This document shows, piece after piece, positions 1-11,271 of a DNA stretch of 64,000 nt (position 1 is the stretch's first letter; each line of letters begins with the position of its first letter). The notes below the pieces were generated by a model. The model worked only from the letters and a program-made list of their open reading frames with translations, had not been told where the DNA came from and did not search any database. This stretch comes from Stereum hirsutum FP-91666 SS1. Its lineage: Eukaryota; Basidiomycota; Agaricomycetes; Russulales; Stereaceae. The position numbers and the translations under genes are program-made. The stretch is taken from assembly GCF_000264905.1 (NCBI RefSeq), contig NW_006763132.1, forward strand, positions 2,144,719-2,208,718. The letters are read 5' to 3'.

Positions 1-928
1 CAACCGAACCATCATCGCCCGCTACCGCGCTTCTTCCAAAACGCCTACCCATCCTCGTGAGTTCCACCCCCTTCTCTGCGCATCTATTCATACGCTGATA
101 TGACACTTTGTCAACGTGAAACGTGACAGATATGGCCGATTCATACGAGGGTTACCTCGAGAAAAGCGCGATGGAGATCTCGAGCCTGCAAGATTAAAAT
201 CCAGACATATATCACTTGATTCCATCATACCGCCATGTCCTGTCGCTATTTCCGCCGACCCGAGCCCGATCTCATCCCACCCGACGCTGTCCTTGAACCT
301 CCCCTAAGTACGACTCTTGAAAATCCCCAACGACTCCTTCCTTCGGCAAAGTCGAACTGTACCGTACCACTGTCCGCCTTGAGCCGAACCGAGTCGAAGC
401 TTAACGCGGACTGGTTAATAAGCAATGGGTTGCGTGGAGCTCAAGGGTAAGGGAGGCGAGGGGTTGGGTCGAATGAGGCAGGAAAGGGAGGAGAGGGGAG
501 GGAGTGGAGGACAGAACCGCTGATCATGACTATTGGGACTGGGCAGGATGTGAGTGGGACGCGTACAATCAGGAGCAAGAGGAATGGGACGTGTAGAAAG
601 GGTAGAGGCCGTCAACGGATCAGCACGAGCGGGTTGCTCTGGGATGCGTTCGAGTTGGACGGGGCGAGTACGAACGACGACGAAAAAAGTTACATTTCTA
701 CGTTTAGTGGTTGGATGTGGCCCAAGATGCAGATAGCTGTTAGATGCAAATGCTATAGCATGAGCCTGAGTAGGTGCGAGAGGTGTTTTTAGCAACAATC
801 CAGGGTTCGCGCATATGCACCAATGAGAAGCCGGGTTGGTTTGGTAAGTGGTGGGCTCATACATATAAGTCTCTGGCTAGGCGGGTGGTCATAGGCTAAG
901 TCGGTAAACATTAAACATTGCGTAGCAA
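1..928. other. No recognisable gene
   Basis: The stretch has short overlapping open frames on both strands, with proline/serine- or arginine-rich translations that look like noise from GC-rich DNA. The first 60 bases could be the end of an exon, because a GTGAGT donor-like hexamer lies at about 57-62, but the frame and product cannot be judged from so little sequence. Confidence 0.4.
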
Positions 929-1215
929 TTGATCATGTCACTGGAGGGCCGCGACTCGACGGACAAGGATGTCTGCTGGGTGGCACGAATCCAAGTGTGG
1001 CACCATCGCGAAGGCACCTTCCCAGGAACCAGGACGCCGGCCATTGACAAGGAACTTTATTCTGGTCCGACGGCTTTTCCTCGTACACCGCCGGAGGGCG
1101 GAAGCCTTGTAACAGGGTCGGCCGGGCGGCACGTTGTCACAGGCCAGACACGATACTGTTCCGGGGTTTTTCGGACGGACCCTGATCCAATGTTGCCGGC
1201 CAAGGTTGTACCAAG

Positions 1216-1770
1216 GTTGTCCATGGGGCACTGCGAGGGTTCCCGCCAAGCCGTCAAACACCCAAAATGCTGGTTGCCCGCGGCAAGAATTGAACGCGCG
1301 GCCTAAAACCACGGTCGGGCACAGAACAAACCTATAGCGAAACCACTAGACCATAGAGGCGTACACAACTAGCGAGACACCTTGAATATGTTCATCCGCT
1401 GCTGTTTTTTCCAAGGGTATAGAAGACGGACTGGAGGGACAGATGGTCGAAATAAATACGTAGCAGGTATCTACTAAATGGATAGTACTTACATGAGTGG
1501 TATATGACACTCAGTGAGGCGGGGAAGGATGAGCTACCCAAGGAGAACGCGACTTGGGCATATGCAGTCGTCAGAGCTTTCTGAAGGCGGTAGGGAGCGG
1601 CTGACTAAGCGGATACGTAGAGGGGAGGACGTTGCAACCTTGGGACAACCTTTTCGAAAAGCCCTGTTGCACGGGCTGCCGGACAAGCCTGGAACATCAA
1701 TTTCGAAAATCCTCGTTATGGTATCGGTGCCGGGATCGCACATGGTCGCAGCGTCCCTATCCCGGGTATT
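1216..1770. repeat. Direct repeat, copy A
   Basis: This 555-bp block recurs almost base for base at 1900-2454, an offset of 684 bp. I saw only one substitution (C in the 'gttgcacggg' of copy A, A in copy B) and a one-base difference in a G run at the right end. Copy A runs straight into the assembly gap. The near identity suggests a very recent tandem duplication, a tandem array, or the same locus assembled twice on either side of a scaffold gap. No intact protein gene is visible; a tRNA-like element lies inside. Confidence 0.9.
1275..1360 (-). other. tRNA-like element (copy A)
   Basis: Read on the minus strand, this 86-nt stretch begins GCCTCTA. It carries a perfect pol III A box (TGGTCTAGTGG, at 1343-1353) and a good B box (GTTCAATTC, at 1287-1295). 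The A-to-B spacing is about 14 nt longer than in a simple tRNA, as if an intron were present. The acceptor and T stems pair poorly, with several mismatches, and no anticodon can be assigned. It is more likely a tRNA pseudogene or the head of a tRNA-derived SINE than a working tRNA gene. Confidence 0.4.
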
Positions 1771-1899
1771 NNNNNNNNNNNNNNNNNNNNNNNNNNNNNN
1801 NNNNNNNNNNNNNNNNNNNNNNNNNNNNNNNNNNNNNNNNNNNNNNNNNNNNNNNNNNNNNNNNNNNNNNNNNNNNNNNNNNNNNNNNNNNNNNNNNNN
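1771..1899. other. Assembly gap (129 N)
   Basis: A run of 129 undetermined bases. Its length makes the period between the two flanking repeat copies 684 bp, so it could hold a copy of 1087-1215, the sequence just left of copy A. Any open frame reported across it is meaningless. Confidence 0.99.
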
Positions 1900-2454
1900 G
1901 TTGTCCATGGGGCACTGCGAGGGTTCCCGCCAAGCCGTCAAACACCCAAAATGCTGGTTGCCCGCGGCAAGAATTGAACGCGCGGCCTAAAACCACGGTC
2001 GGGCACAGAACAAACCTATAGCGAAACCACTAGACCATAGAGGCGTACACAACTAGCGAGACACCTTGAATATGTTCATCCGCTGCTGTTTTTTCCAAGG
2101 GTATAGAAGACGGACTGGAGGGACAGATGGTCGAAATAAATACGTAGCAGGTATCTACTAAATGGATAGTACTTACATGAGTGGTATATGACACTCAGTG
2201 AGGCGGGGAAGGATGAGCTACCCAAGGAGAACGCGACTTGGGCATATGCAGTCGTCAGAGCTTTCTGAAGGCGGTAGGGAGCGGCTGACTAAGCGGATAC
2301 GTAGAGGGGAGGACGTTGCAACCTTGGGACAACCTTTTCGAAAAGCCCTGTTGAACGGGCTGCCGGACAAGCCTGGAACATCAATTTCGAAAATCCTCGT
2401 TATGGTATCGGTGCCGGGATCGCACATGGTCGCAGCGTCCCTATCCCGGGGTAT
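1900..2454. repeat. Direct repeat, copy B
   Basis: Second copy of the block at 1216-1770, in the same orientation. After about 2454 it continues into unique sequence, whereas copy A is cut by the gap. The extremely low divergence means the copies arose very recently, are being homogenised, or are an assembly artefact. Confidence 0.9.
1959..2044 (-). other. tRNA-like element (copy B)
   Basis: Duplicate of the tRNA-like element at 1275-1360, with the same A and B boxes and the same poorly paired stems. It lies inside repeat copy B at the same relative position. Confidence 0.4.
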
Positions 2455-3141
2455 TTCGGATGGGGGCCGTGCCGAGGATTAGCACGCCCGGCGGTGTACG
2501 CGCGGAACAATTCGTCTGCTCAACCTCTTGCTTGTTTGGCTTTGATCATCGGATAGTCTGGATTTGTAACCTTGCATACTGTGTCGGTACTTTCTCGGCA
2601 CTGGCACTGCTGGCAACAATAAAGCGACATCATTCAAGTTGACATGCGATATGCAGGGAACGGCGCCTCTCATTTCGTGCACTGGACAAACATGATGTAT
2701 CTATACCTACCATCATATTACTGTCCACGCTGGCCACGGTGAATACGAAACTGGCTCCGAGTCTGAAAGTCGTCCATGTATGCCTTACGACCCCTTGCTG
2801 TGCACTGAGTCTGTACACCTGATTGTGACGAGACTTGGCTTCGTTTACCACGGAGCTTAAGGTAGGTCTCCTCATCCTAGCAATCCCTAAATAGTCGACA
2901 GGCAACTCACAGTCGGTCATTCAATAACTGGCAATAGAGGTCCTCATGATACGACGTCCGCAGCAGCCCATATATCATTCTAGGTACGACCTTCCGCGCG
3001 CTCCCCAAGTCTTTCGTTTAGTACCTCTGAGCGCGATCTCACCGTCACCGCATGATCGGTGATGTTGATGTCTAAATATACCGGAGCTGTTCAGGTTTGG
3101 AAGGTAATGTACTGAGCGCTCCACAAGCTTCACCGTTGTGT
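2455..3141. other. Intergenic; no gene seen
   Basis: Between the repeat block and the arabinanase promoter I see only short frames without family features. Nothing else is recognisable. Confidence 0.6.
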
Positions 3142-3148
3142 TATAAAA
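3142..3148 (+). promoter_or_regulatory. TATA box of the arabinanase gene
   Basis: A perfect TATAAAA lies about 70 bp upstream of the ATG at 3216, a spacing usual for basidiomycete core promoters. It supports this start for the secreted hydrolase. Confidence 0.55.
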
Positions 3149-3215
3149 GTTGAAACTTCAAGCTGACTCTCACAAGCTCCCCAGCCCCAGCACACTCAGG
3201 CTCTGCTGATCCACC

Positions 3216-4770
3216 ATGAAGCTCCAGTTCCTCGCTTCCTTTCTATCTCTTGCGGCCTCTCTTGTAGCGGCGCAGACATACCCCAATCCAATCGCCGGAA
3301 GTGGTAAGTCGCTCCTGCTTCTCCAGCCTCGTCATGTTATATAATAGAGTATTTCGTTAGAGGATATTTCCGTCCGGGATCCCTCCATCTGGTACAACTC
3401 AGATACTGGGGTGAGAGCAACATCTTTCCTCGTCTGTGCGGATGACTGATGGGCCATCACGCAGAAATACTACGTTTTCGCCACTGGGGGACTTATCACC
3501 ACCTACACCAGTACCTCTCTCAGCGGGTCCGTCTTTTCTACAATCATATGCTGTTGACACCACGCTCACATCCTACGCTCGTAGACCATGGACGAATGCG
3601 GGAACGGCTCTTTCCGCCTGCGCCATCGTTGACAGTCCGGGTAATTGCGACCTCTGGGCACCCGATATTAACTACTTTGACGGAGAATATGTGCTGTACT
3701 ACGCCGCTTCTACACTTTCAAGCCAAATCTCGGTAATTGGTGTCGCTACAAGTCCTTCCATGGAGCCTGGTACCTGGACGGACCATGGCGAGGTCATAAG
3801 CTCTACGACCGGAGATGTTTACAACGCTAGTCTGTGGTCCTGTTCTCTGTTCCTTGAACGTAACTCATGTAGCATTCAGTCGACGCGAACCTCATCATCA
3901 CGAATGGTGGTCTGCAACTTTCGTTCGGAAGTTGGCAACAAGGTGAGACAAATGGTACCTGGATTGCGACGATGACTGAAACATTGTTGAGGCAGGGATC
4001 TATCAGATTGGGCTTTGGCCCGACGTAGAGACGCAAGCCTCCGTACGTCCTCTTTCGCGTGTCCTTTGCTGACGGTTTACTGATGGACACTGACAGGCTC
4101 TCCCCGGAACGCACCTTGCTGGTCTGCTTCTTTCCATGCTTTGAACTCATAATCATAAACTCAGCTCTACTGCAGGCGCCGACGATCGCCCAGCTGAGGG
4201 TGGCTTCGACTACAAGCCCGCTAGCTCAGACTTATGGTTCTTCTTCTTTTCTGACGGTATTACACCTCTCCAAGGCGTGCGTCTCATGTGTTTCCTCTGT
4301 GGTCCGATTCGAGCTCAAGCATCTGTCTATAGGATACTACTCGTCCGGCCGCAGGTGACGAGTACAAGGTCCGCGTCGGGCGCGGTTCCTCTAGCCAGGG
4401 TCCATTCTACGTAACTATTTCCCCGATACTCATCGATTTCTCTGCTGGTCGCTCATGCGACTTTTCTTGTCAACAGGACCTACCTGGAGATGTGTTGACT
4501 GAAGACCTTGACCCACCGACTGGTAATATTATCTTGCCGTCGCATGACAACATTTATGCCCCAGGTGGTATGTGACATCGCTGACTTTTGACTCGTCCGG
4601 AGACTGATGAAGTGCTTTTAAATGTAGGCCAGAGTGTTTTCGCTGACCCAGTCAGCGGCAGGGATGTCATGGTCTACCACTACGTACGTGAGGACGAGGT
4701 CGGTGGCGCGTCGTACCTCGGCATCAACTACCTCGACTTCTCGTCTGGGTGGCCCGTCGTTGTCGACTAG
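3216..4770 (+). CDS. GH43 arabinan endo-1,5-alpha-L-arabinanase, secreted
   Basis: Predicted to cleave alpha-1,5 links in the arabinan side chains of pectin outside the cell. Eleven exons read: 3216-3303, 3361-3410, 3465-3526, 3585-3829, 3880-3942, 3996-4042, 4097-4121, 4176-4276, 4333-4410, 4477-4567, 4628-4770, giving about 330 aa, normal for the family. A signal peptide (MKLQFLASFLSLAASLVAAQ) opens the protein. The three GH43 acidic residues are visible: Asp in 'SVRDPSIW', Asp in 'DLWAPDINYF', and the catalytic acid Glu in 'DRPAEGGFDY'. The typical 'SGPWTNAG' and 'HDNIYAPGG' stretches are also present. Several exons are tiny (25 nt, 47 nt), but every junction keeps frame. An arabinosidase or xylosidase role within GH43 cannot be fully excluded, although the 5-bladed single-domain size favours endo-arabinanase. 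Confidence 0.9.
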
Positions 4771-5624
4771 AGAGACGCTTCTCCTTTATTATGATTCATC
4801 ATGGGCTCTAGTATACGGATTAATACGATCAGTTTCTAACGGGGTCTCGTAGTATTGGGTTGCACTAGCTACGGCCTTTGACGATGCGTTGGATGTATAA
4901 TATATACCAGAATTGAAGGATATTTATTGAGGTGAACGGAAGGATTCAGAGCTCATTCCGAGCGCTGATATTATTCTATTTAAACCTCTGTATCGTTCTT
5001 CATGGGACTATATTGTACTCTGAGTAGACCTTCCGTCGGTCTTTTCTCTTCACAGTTGAGACGTCCGACCTAAGGGCCACACTTAAACCCTGAACACTGA
5101 GTGCCACACAATAACATGTTCCCAATTTTCAATTGCATTTGGGTAGAGATCTGGTATCGCTGTTCGACCGTGGAACTCGTCGCTGCAGACTTGCAGTAGC
5201 TTGCAGTACAATTCAAACTGATCTGGTTCAGAGAAAGGAAAAAACATGACACCAATGGCTAGAATGTTGTCCAGGTGTTAGAACGAAATCGAAGAGGAGC
5301 ACAAATGCCGGCAATCCATCGCGAAGGGAAAGAAAATGCCATCTATAGAAACGACTGGATGGTGCTCAATCATGTACGTCGTCAGACGAGCTTCTCATAC
5401 GAGGTACCATTGGCACAATGGGAACCCACTCAGAACGGTGCACAGTCACCTGGACTAAATGGCTGGAGTGACGCCGTCCGTCACTGAAAGCGCCAAGCCT
5501 CAGATCCGCTTCGCAGACAGTTAAGTGTTCGGTGTGTTCGTTATGAACGCGGTGTCTTGACCTCGAGTCCCGTACACATACGCATACACATATGTACTTA
5601 CCCTCACACCCGTCCCAAGACACC
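4771..5624. other. Intergenic region between convergent genes
   Basis: No gene is recognised in these 854 bp between the 3' ends of the arabinanase and AON synthase genes. The right half contains weak open frames on both strands without family features. Confidence 0.55.
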
Positions 5625-8102
5625 CTACAACCTTGCCCTCTCCCTTTCTTTCCCCTTCCCCCGCTCCCCCATCTCCTCTCCCGCTTTGACCTCCCCCTCC
5701 CCCCTCCTAACCTCCCCAACCCACCCCACAACCCCGTCAACCAACCTCTCCACCTCCACCCTCCCCATCCCCGCCCTCAAACACACCCTGACCCTCTCCT
5801 TTCCCTTCGGCACCGTAGGATAGGTGATCGGTTTTATCGTTATCGCGTGATGGGAGAGGAGGTAGGCGGCGAGGGAGCGGGGGTGCGGAGTTAGGAGGGG
5901 GATTATTGGGGTTGGGGGTGGTGCGTGTGAGGAGGACGAGTCGGTGGGGTGGGAGGCTGAAGGGTAAGTGGAAGTGGAGGTGGGGATGAGGTGAGAGGGA
6001 GTAGAGGGAGTAGGAGAGGAAGGGAGAAGAGGAGAGACGAGATGTTCGGGCAGACAGAGTATATGTGCCGGAATGCCATGTTCTTTTATCGCTTTGCGCA
6101 TGAGGTTGAGGAAGTAATCGCAGAGATCGAGGAGGTGGGCCGAGAGCTGGATAAGTTGGAATTTCGGATCGTCAGTGCTGAGGAAAATCAAAGAGAAGGT
6201 TGAAAGGTTAAGATGAATCTATGTGTATATGCGCAAATATCAACGTCCACCACCAAGAAAAGAATCAAATATGTCTAACGACGAAACGCACATATCCATC
6301 GGGAGAAACGGAACAAGGATAAGAGAGAGAAAGGGAACCGGGAACTCGGTCAATCGCCGTGGAAAATGCAAGTGCCACCCACACGATCAGAATCCGACAT
6401 TCCCACGCATGTAGTGAGCGCCACATCGCTTCCCCGGCACCATTGATAGTAATAAAGGTCCCGCAACAAGAAAAGACCACGCGACGACACAGTCACTAGG
6501 AGCACACCACCGAAACCGACAACAACCAATGCAAACACTTCGGAAAAACGGGTGTATGGAAGGGACTAGAGAAAACACCCCGAAACAGAAGGAAAACAAG
6601 AACACTCACCTCCCCCGCCACCCCATTCTCCAACATATCAAACGAACAGCTCGCAGCCACTATATTCGCATTGCTCAACGCGGTAGTGTATATAAGCGGT
6701 CGTGCATAGTTGAGTAGATAATCTCGGACGACTGTGTTCGTGAGGAGGACGGCTGGAGCGAAGATGCATCAGCGTTAGAACCTAACACAGGAAGACAGCT
6801 GAAGTAGAGAGAACGGACACGACGAAATATTTGGATGGGGGATGCGAAGAGGCATGGGGAGTATTGAATCGGAAAGAGTGTGAAAATAAGCATGAAAATG
6901 AAACGGAAAAGGAAACGTGAACGTGAAAGGGGAAGGAAGAGGAAAGCAAACGCACCTCCACTCGCAGCCAACGCCTTCCCAAACGTGACCAACCGCGCCA
7001 ATATCCACGGACTTTCCTCCAGCCCTTCCCGTGCTACCATCCCCCTCCCCTGTGGTCCATAAATCCCCGTCGCGTGCGCTTCGTCGACAATGACGTACGC
7101 CTCCCTTTTCTTTCTCCTTCCAACACCATTTTTTCCACCACGGTTAGAACCAATGCCAGAGCCCTCCCCAAAAAGCTCCTCCAACATGCCCACAATAACC
7201 TTCAACGGCGCAACAGTCCCATCCATCGAATACAAACTCTCAACCGCCACGAATACTGTACTCCGTCCTTCTCTCACGCCTTCTTCCTTTTCTATCAACG
7301 TCTCCAGTACACGACACAACGAGGCCATATCGTTGTGTTTGAATGGGATGCAATGACTTTTTCTTTGCGTCGATGAGGACGAGGACGAGGATGGGGAGGA
7401 TGACGCCGACCGATCATGGTTCCGCGATTCCCAAGCGCGCATTCCATCCCATACACTCGCATGCACATACTCATCAAACACGACCCAATCTCCCTCTCCT
7501 CCCTTCCCCTCTGCACCCTTCCTCCCTCCACCACCACCACCCCACCCCCTCGGCAAACACCCAAACACCCCCACATTCGCATCAAACCCCGAGTTCCACA
7601 ACAACGCCTCCTCACTCTTATAAAACCGCGCCAACCTCCTCTCGAAACGATCATGGAGCGTAGGGTTGACGAGTAGACGGGAACCGCCGGAGCCGAGGAT
7701 GTGCGGGGTGTGGGTTAGGGTGCGGAGGAAGTGGGTGCGGAGGGGGGAGGAGGTGGAGAGGGAGAGGTAGTCGTTTGTTGAGAAGTCGAGGGGTTGCAAG
7801 GGTTGGGTGCGCGTGGATGGGATGGTGGAGGGGGAGGCGGTGAGAGGGACGGTGGGCGCGAAGAAGGTGGGCGATGGGGTGGGTTCGAAAGTCGATTCTG
7901 AGGGCGAGAACGAGTCGCTACCCGACGGCGAAGACGACGATGACGACGATGTTGAAGGAGGTGACGATGAAGTAAGGATTGGGTCGGAGGGAACGGGCAG
8001 TCGACGGCGGATCTGACGAGACTCGCGGGAGACGAGGGATGCTTTTAGGCTGGCGTGGAATGAGGATTCCGAGGTAGATGGGGAGCGTTTAGCGGACGAC
8101 AT
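5625..8102 (-). CDS. bioF: 8-amino-7-oxononanoate (KAPA) synthase, biotin pathway, PTS1
   Basis: PLP enzyme of the alpha-oxoamine synthase family, which joins pimeloyl-CoA and alanine in biotin synthesis. Exons on the minus strand: 8102-6956, 6752-6610 and about 6218-5625, roughly 627 aa. Family marks: 'LGSGGSRLL', 'ESLYSMDGT', 'VDEAHATGIYG' and the PLP-lysine stretch 'TFGKALAASGG' (about Lys376). The C terminus is ...ARL, a peroxisomal PTS1; fungal AON synthases are known to act in peroxisomes. The protein is much longer than bacterial BioF (about 385 aa) because of Ser/Pro-rich inserts near the N terminus and a Pro/Ser/Thr-rich insert in the last exon. Intron 2 (about 391 nt) is long for this genome. 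I chose its acceptor before 'IHLNLSTFS' because it keeps frame, but a hidden microexon is possible. Confidence 0.85.
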
Positions 8103-8897
8103 AGCTCGTTCTTTTTGTCGGTTGGGATGACTTCGTAGTCAAAGTACCGAGAATCAATAGGTTTGAGTTCGACTTTTTTGGGGGGCGCTAGAGTCGACCA
8201 ACGATGAGTCTGAACAAGTCTTCTGCTTCAGCAAGGGGACGTTCGACAGCTTAGTTTCAGTACGAGCGTACGCCTTTGTCAACGAAAGAGAGAACGGAGT
8301 GAGTGAAAGAGCAGAAGGAAGAAAAAAAGTCTGGGGATTAGCTTGGGACGACGCTGTCCCGCCATCCGTTTCCCCATAGTCAATTGTCAAAAAAAAATCG
8401 TTCCCCATCGGTTCGTGTTTCGGGTTGAACTGCTCGCTGATTTCCCGAAGGACCGACGAAGAAAGGGATGAGCGTTCAATTTCAGAAACATGGGTAAGTT
8501 ATCGCGGTGGTTGCAGAAAAGATAAACTGGCTTGGGTCATGCGAAGATGTGATTTTGGCAAAGAGCGAAAGGGGGAAAGTTTGTCCGGACGGTGATGAGG
8601 CGGTGTGGCGGTGTGGCGCTTTGAACCTGCGCTTGTTCCGGACGGCCATCATGTCTGTTCCTACTCTCTTTATCCCTCTCTCTCTTTGATGAGCACAAAG
8701 GCATTGAGTTAACACGTAGTGAAAAGCGGAAGAGCAGAAGGAATATTATATGGAAGCCAATCCGGTTCAAGGGGTATATCGCTCTGGCGCCGCCAAGTAG
8801 GTTTTAAAAATGGTGAAGAATTTTATTGACATTGTACGAACATACTGAGCGGACTGGATAAGTAGAAGATTCATGGTACTAATCAACGACAAAGAGG
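8103..8897. other. Intergenic region upstream of the AON synthase
   Basis: About 800 bp between the 3' end of the racemase-type gene and the start of the AON synthase, both on the minus strand. It must hold the AON synthase promoter. No gene or clear TATA box was recognised. Confidence 0.55.
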
Positions 8898-10631
8898 TCA
8901 TAGCTTCGCGCCTCTCTCCAACCTTCTCTCACCAGAGGGACCGCCTACTACGCCCTCCTTGACTAATGCCACCACCTCATTTTCCTGCATACCCAACTCT
9001 CTCAAGACTTCATATGTGTGTTCGCCTGCTTGGAGGAGACTCAGACTGTTAATACTGGTGTCTACTGATGCGGGTGTGCGAGATAGGAAAGGCGCGGGGT
9101 TTGGAACGGGAGACGGTGTGCCAAAGGAGGCGGGAGACGTCGAAGACCGAGAGGCAAGTATAGCTGCTTCCTCGGGTGTGAGAACGGGTACAACGCATGC
9201 ATCTGTGCCTAAAGTCCGGTACGAAAAGAGGTCAAGTCCTGTGATCGCACCAGAAAAGAACCAAATATTCTTACCGTAAAACAGCGTAGCCCATTCATCT
9301 CTGCCTTTGAGCCGAAAACCCTTCTCCATGAAAGTCTTCAAGAGCTCCCAATCCTTCTTCCTCCCTTGGATACCTAGATCTACCCCCATATCACCCCTGT
9401 TTTGTACGACCCACTCCTCACCCAGCGCGGTCAGGAATTTCTCCCAAAACACCTTGAAAAACCTCGGTTCAAGACATCCCACAGAGACATATCGGCCGTC
9501 TTTACATGTGTAAATGTTATAAAATGGAGCACCACCATCAAGAACGTTAGTTTGACGAGGCTGCCGTGGAGTTGAAAAGATCGGCGTGAGGAGGGCGGAG
9601 TGGAGGAACGGAAAGGTGGAGAGGTAGCGCGTGCCCGAGACCTGCGATTTGATACTATTAGCGAACTGGTTTAGTGGATGCAAAGAGATGATGTGGAATA
9701 CGGACCATATCAGTGTTGACAACTTGACCACGTCCGCTTCGGGATCGCTCGAATAGAGCAATTAGTATGCCCATGGCGCAAGTGAGGCCTCCGCCTGCGA
9801 AATCGGCTAGCAGATTGAGAGGAAAAGAGGGCTTTTCGGAGGTGCCGGGAAGCATCTGCAATGGTTACGCAGGAGTGAATCTTAGCAATGTATTATACGG
9901 ATGTGAAGTGTGCAAGGGGATCTCGTACGGAAAGGATACCACTGAGAGCAAGGTAATTGATATCGTGACCTGCAACATTGTCAGCAGAATGAATATGCAG
10001 CGGTGATGAGACGTACCCGCCATATCTCTATGTGGACCTGTCGCAAAGTTGCGATGTCACTTATACCAGAATGAACTCACAGAACACTCATGCTCACCGT
10101 CTGTGCGAAACCTGAACACGCATCGGATTACCACCAGCCCCGGTCATGAATAGGGGCATCACTCACCCAGCAAGCCTCGCAAAAACCAACCCCTCATTCT
10201 CCCCATTTCCTCCCTGCCCATCGTCCAACCAAACCTCAGGCCCCAATCCCATTCTCTCCAACACTCCCGGTCTAAACGGGTCAATCACAACATCTGCACC
10301 TCTCACGATGTGTTTCACCACTTCCAAACCCTTTTCATTCTTCAGATTCACTGCGATGGAGCGTTTGCCGCGACATAAGAGATCTGCTTCTTTGGTGTCA
10401 GCGGAGGAACTTGAAGGACTAGGGTGGAAGCGGTCGATGCGCGTTACGGAGGCTCCGAAGTCGGAGAGGATGAGGCCTGCGAAGGGGCCGGGTGCTAGAC
10501 CTGCGAACTGCATAGGCATAGAAGACGGAAGGGTCAGCTAAACATTCAGTTCAAGCACATACGACGTGCTCTATACGTACCTCGACAACTTTAAGACCGG
10601 AAAGTGGACCTTCTCGAACTTTTGTGGGCAT
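8898..10631 (-). CDS. Alpha-methylacyl-CoA racemase-type CoA transferase family III enzyme, PTS1
   Basis: Family III CoA-transferase fold, closest in look to AMACR, which racemises 2-methylacyl-CoA thioesters so that peroxisomal beta-oxidation can proceed. Exons (minus): 10631-10581, 10507-10167, 10111-10098, 10037-10017, 9969-9929, 9855-9706, 9641-8898, about 453 aa. Two microexons (14 and 21 nt) encode the '[12 protein letters not shown]' stretch and are needed for frame. Residues matching the AMACR active site are present: His and Asp in 'AGHDINY', Asp in 'LLADFAGGG', Glu in 'VGCLEPRFF'. The C terminus is ...AKL, a good peroxisomal PTS1. It lies upstream of the AON synthase on the same strand. 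Formyl-CoA transferase or another family III activity is the alternative, but the motif set and PTS1 favour the racemase. Confidence 0.88.
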
Positions 10632-11271
10632 GTCAAAGTTGAGAGTATCGTCTGAAGGAGAACGATTTATCCTCGCGGATCAAAAGCAACGAGAGGGGGA
10701 TGTGAGGTGTAGAGACAAGCGAGCTAAGGTTCATCGGCTACATTATTATGTCTTCTCGTAGATTTCAGCTGGTTCAGATGATCATAGTGCGAACACAAAG
10801 GCCGTTCGGGTTGAGCGCCTCTGCCGGTATCCGGGATTACTTACGCCACACTTGGGCCACAACAGGGCCACAACAGGGGCTACCGTTCCCCTCTTCAGGA
10901 TACCACTTGTCAAGCTTCAAGGCTTCAATATTTGGGGTGCAGTAGGCATGTCGCGTCCTTACTAAGTGCTGGGACTTAACCAAGACCTACCATAACCCCA
11001 GAGAACTATCTAAGTCCTTCGACGTGAAAACCACATTGCATCCTTGTCTCTGCTGTGGAGTTTGTCATCTACCTTTCGAGTTACATATGACCCTGTTTTG
11101 CCCATGGAACGTGAATGTTGAATCTTGAACACCAATCAATCTGCCTCAGTTTGTAGGGCAAAACTGTCCCATACGATATTAGTTGGAAATTCTACCATTC
11201 TGCTCTACCCTCTCAGCCCAGTCGGCCGTCTCGACAGCGAATCAACGAGATAATTTATATCGTCCTTCACT
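10632..11271. other. Intergenic; no gene seen
   Basis: 640 bp between the racemase-type gene start and the 3' end of the Mim1 gene. It should carry the racemase-type gene's promoter. I see no conserved frame or repeat. Confidence 0.55.

Noticed and set aside
415..864. 149-codon frame on the minus strand
   Set aside because: Pro/Thr/Ser-rich translation of CT-rich DNA, no motif, no intron pattern; overlaps equal-length noise on the other strand.
1275..1360. A functional tRNA gene
   Set aside because: A and B boxes are good, but acceptor and T stems are mismatched and no anticodon arm can be fixed.
929..2482. Several 60-160-codon frames in and beside the repeat, some spanning the N gap
   Set aside because: They depend on undetermined bases or recur because the repeat recurs, and overlap on both strands without a family match.
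5557..7676. Plus-strand Pro/Ser/His-rich frames
   Set aside because: They are antisense to the AON synthase exons, which carry clear PLP-enzyme motifs.
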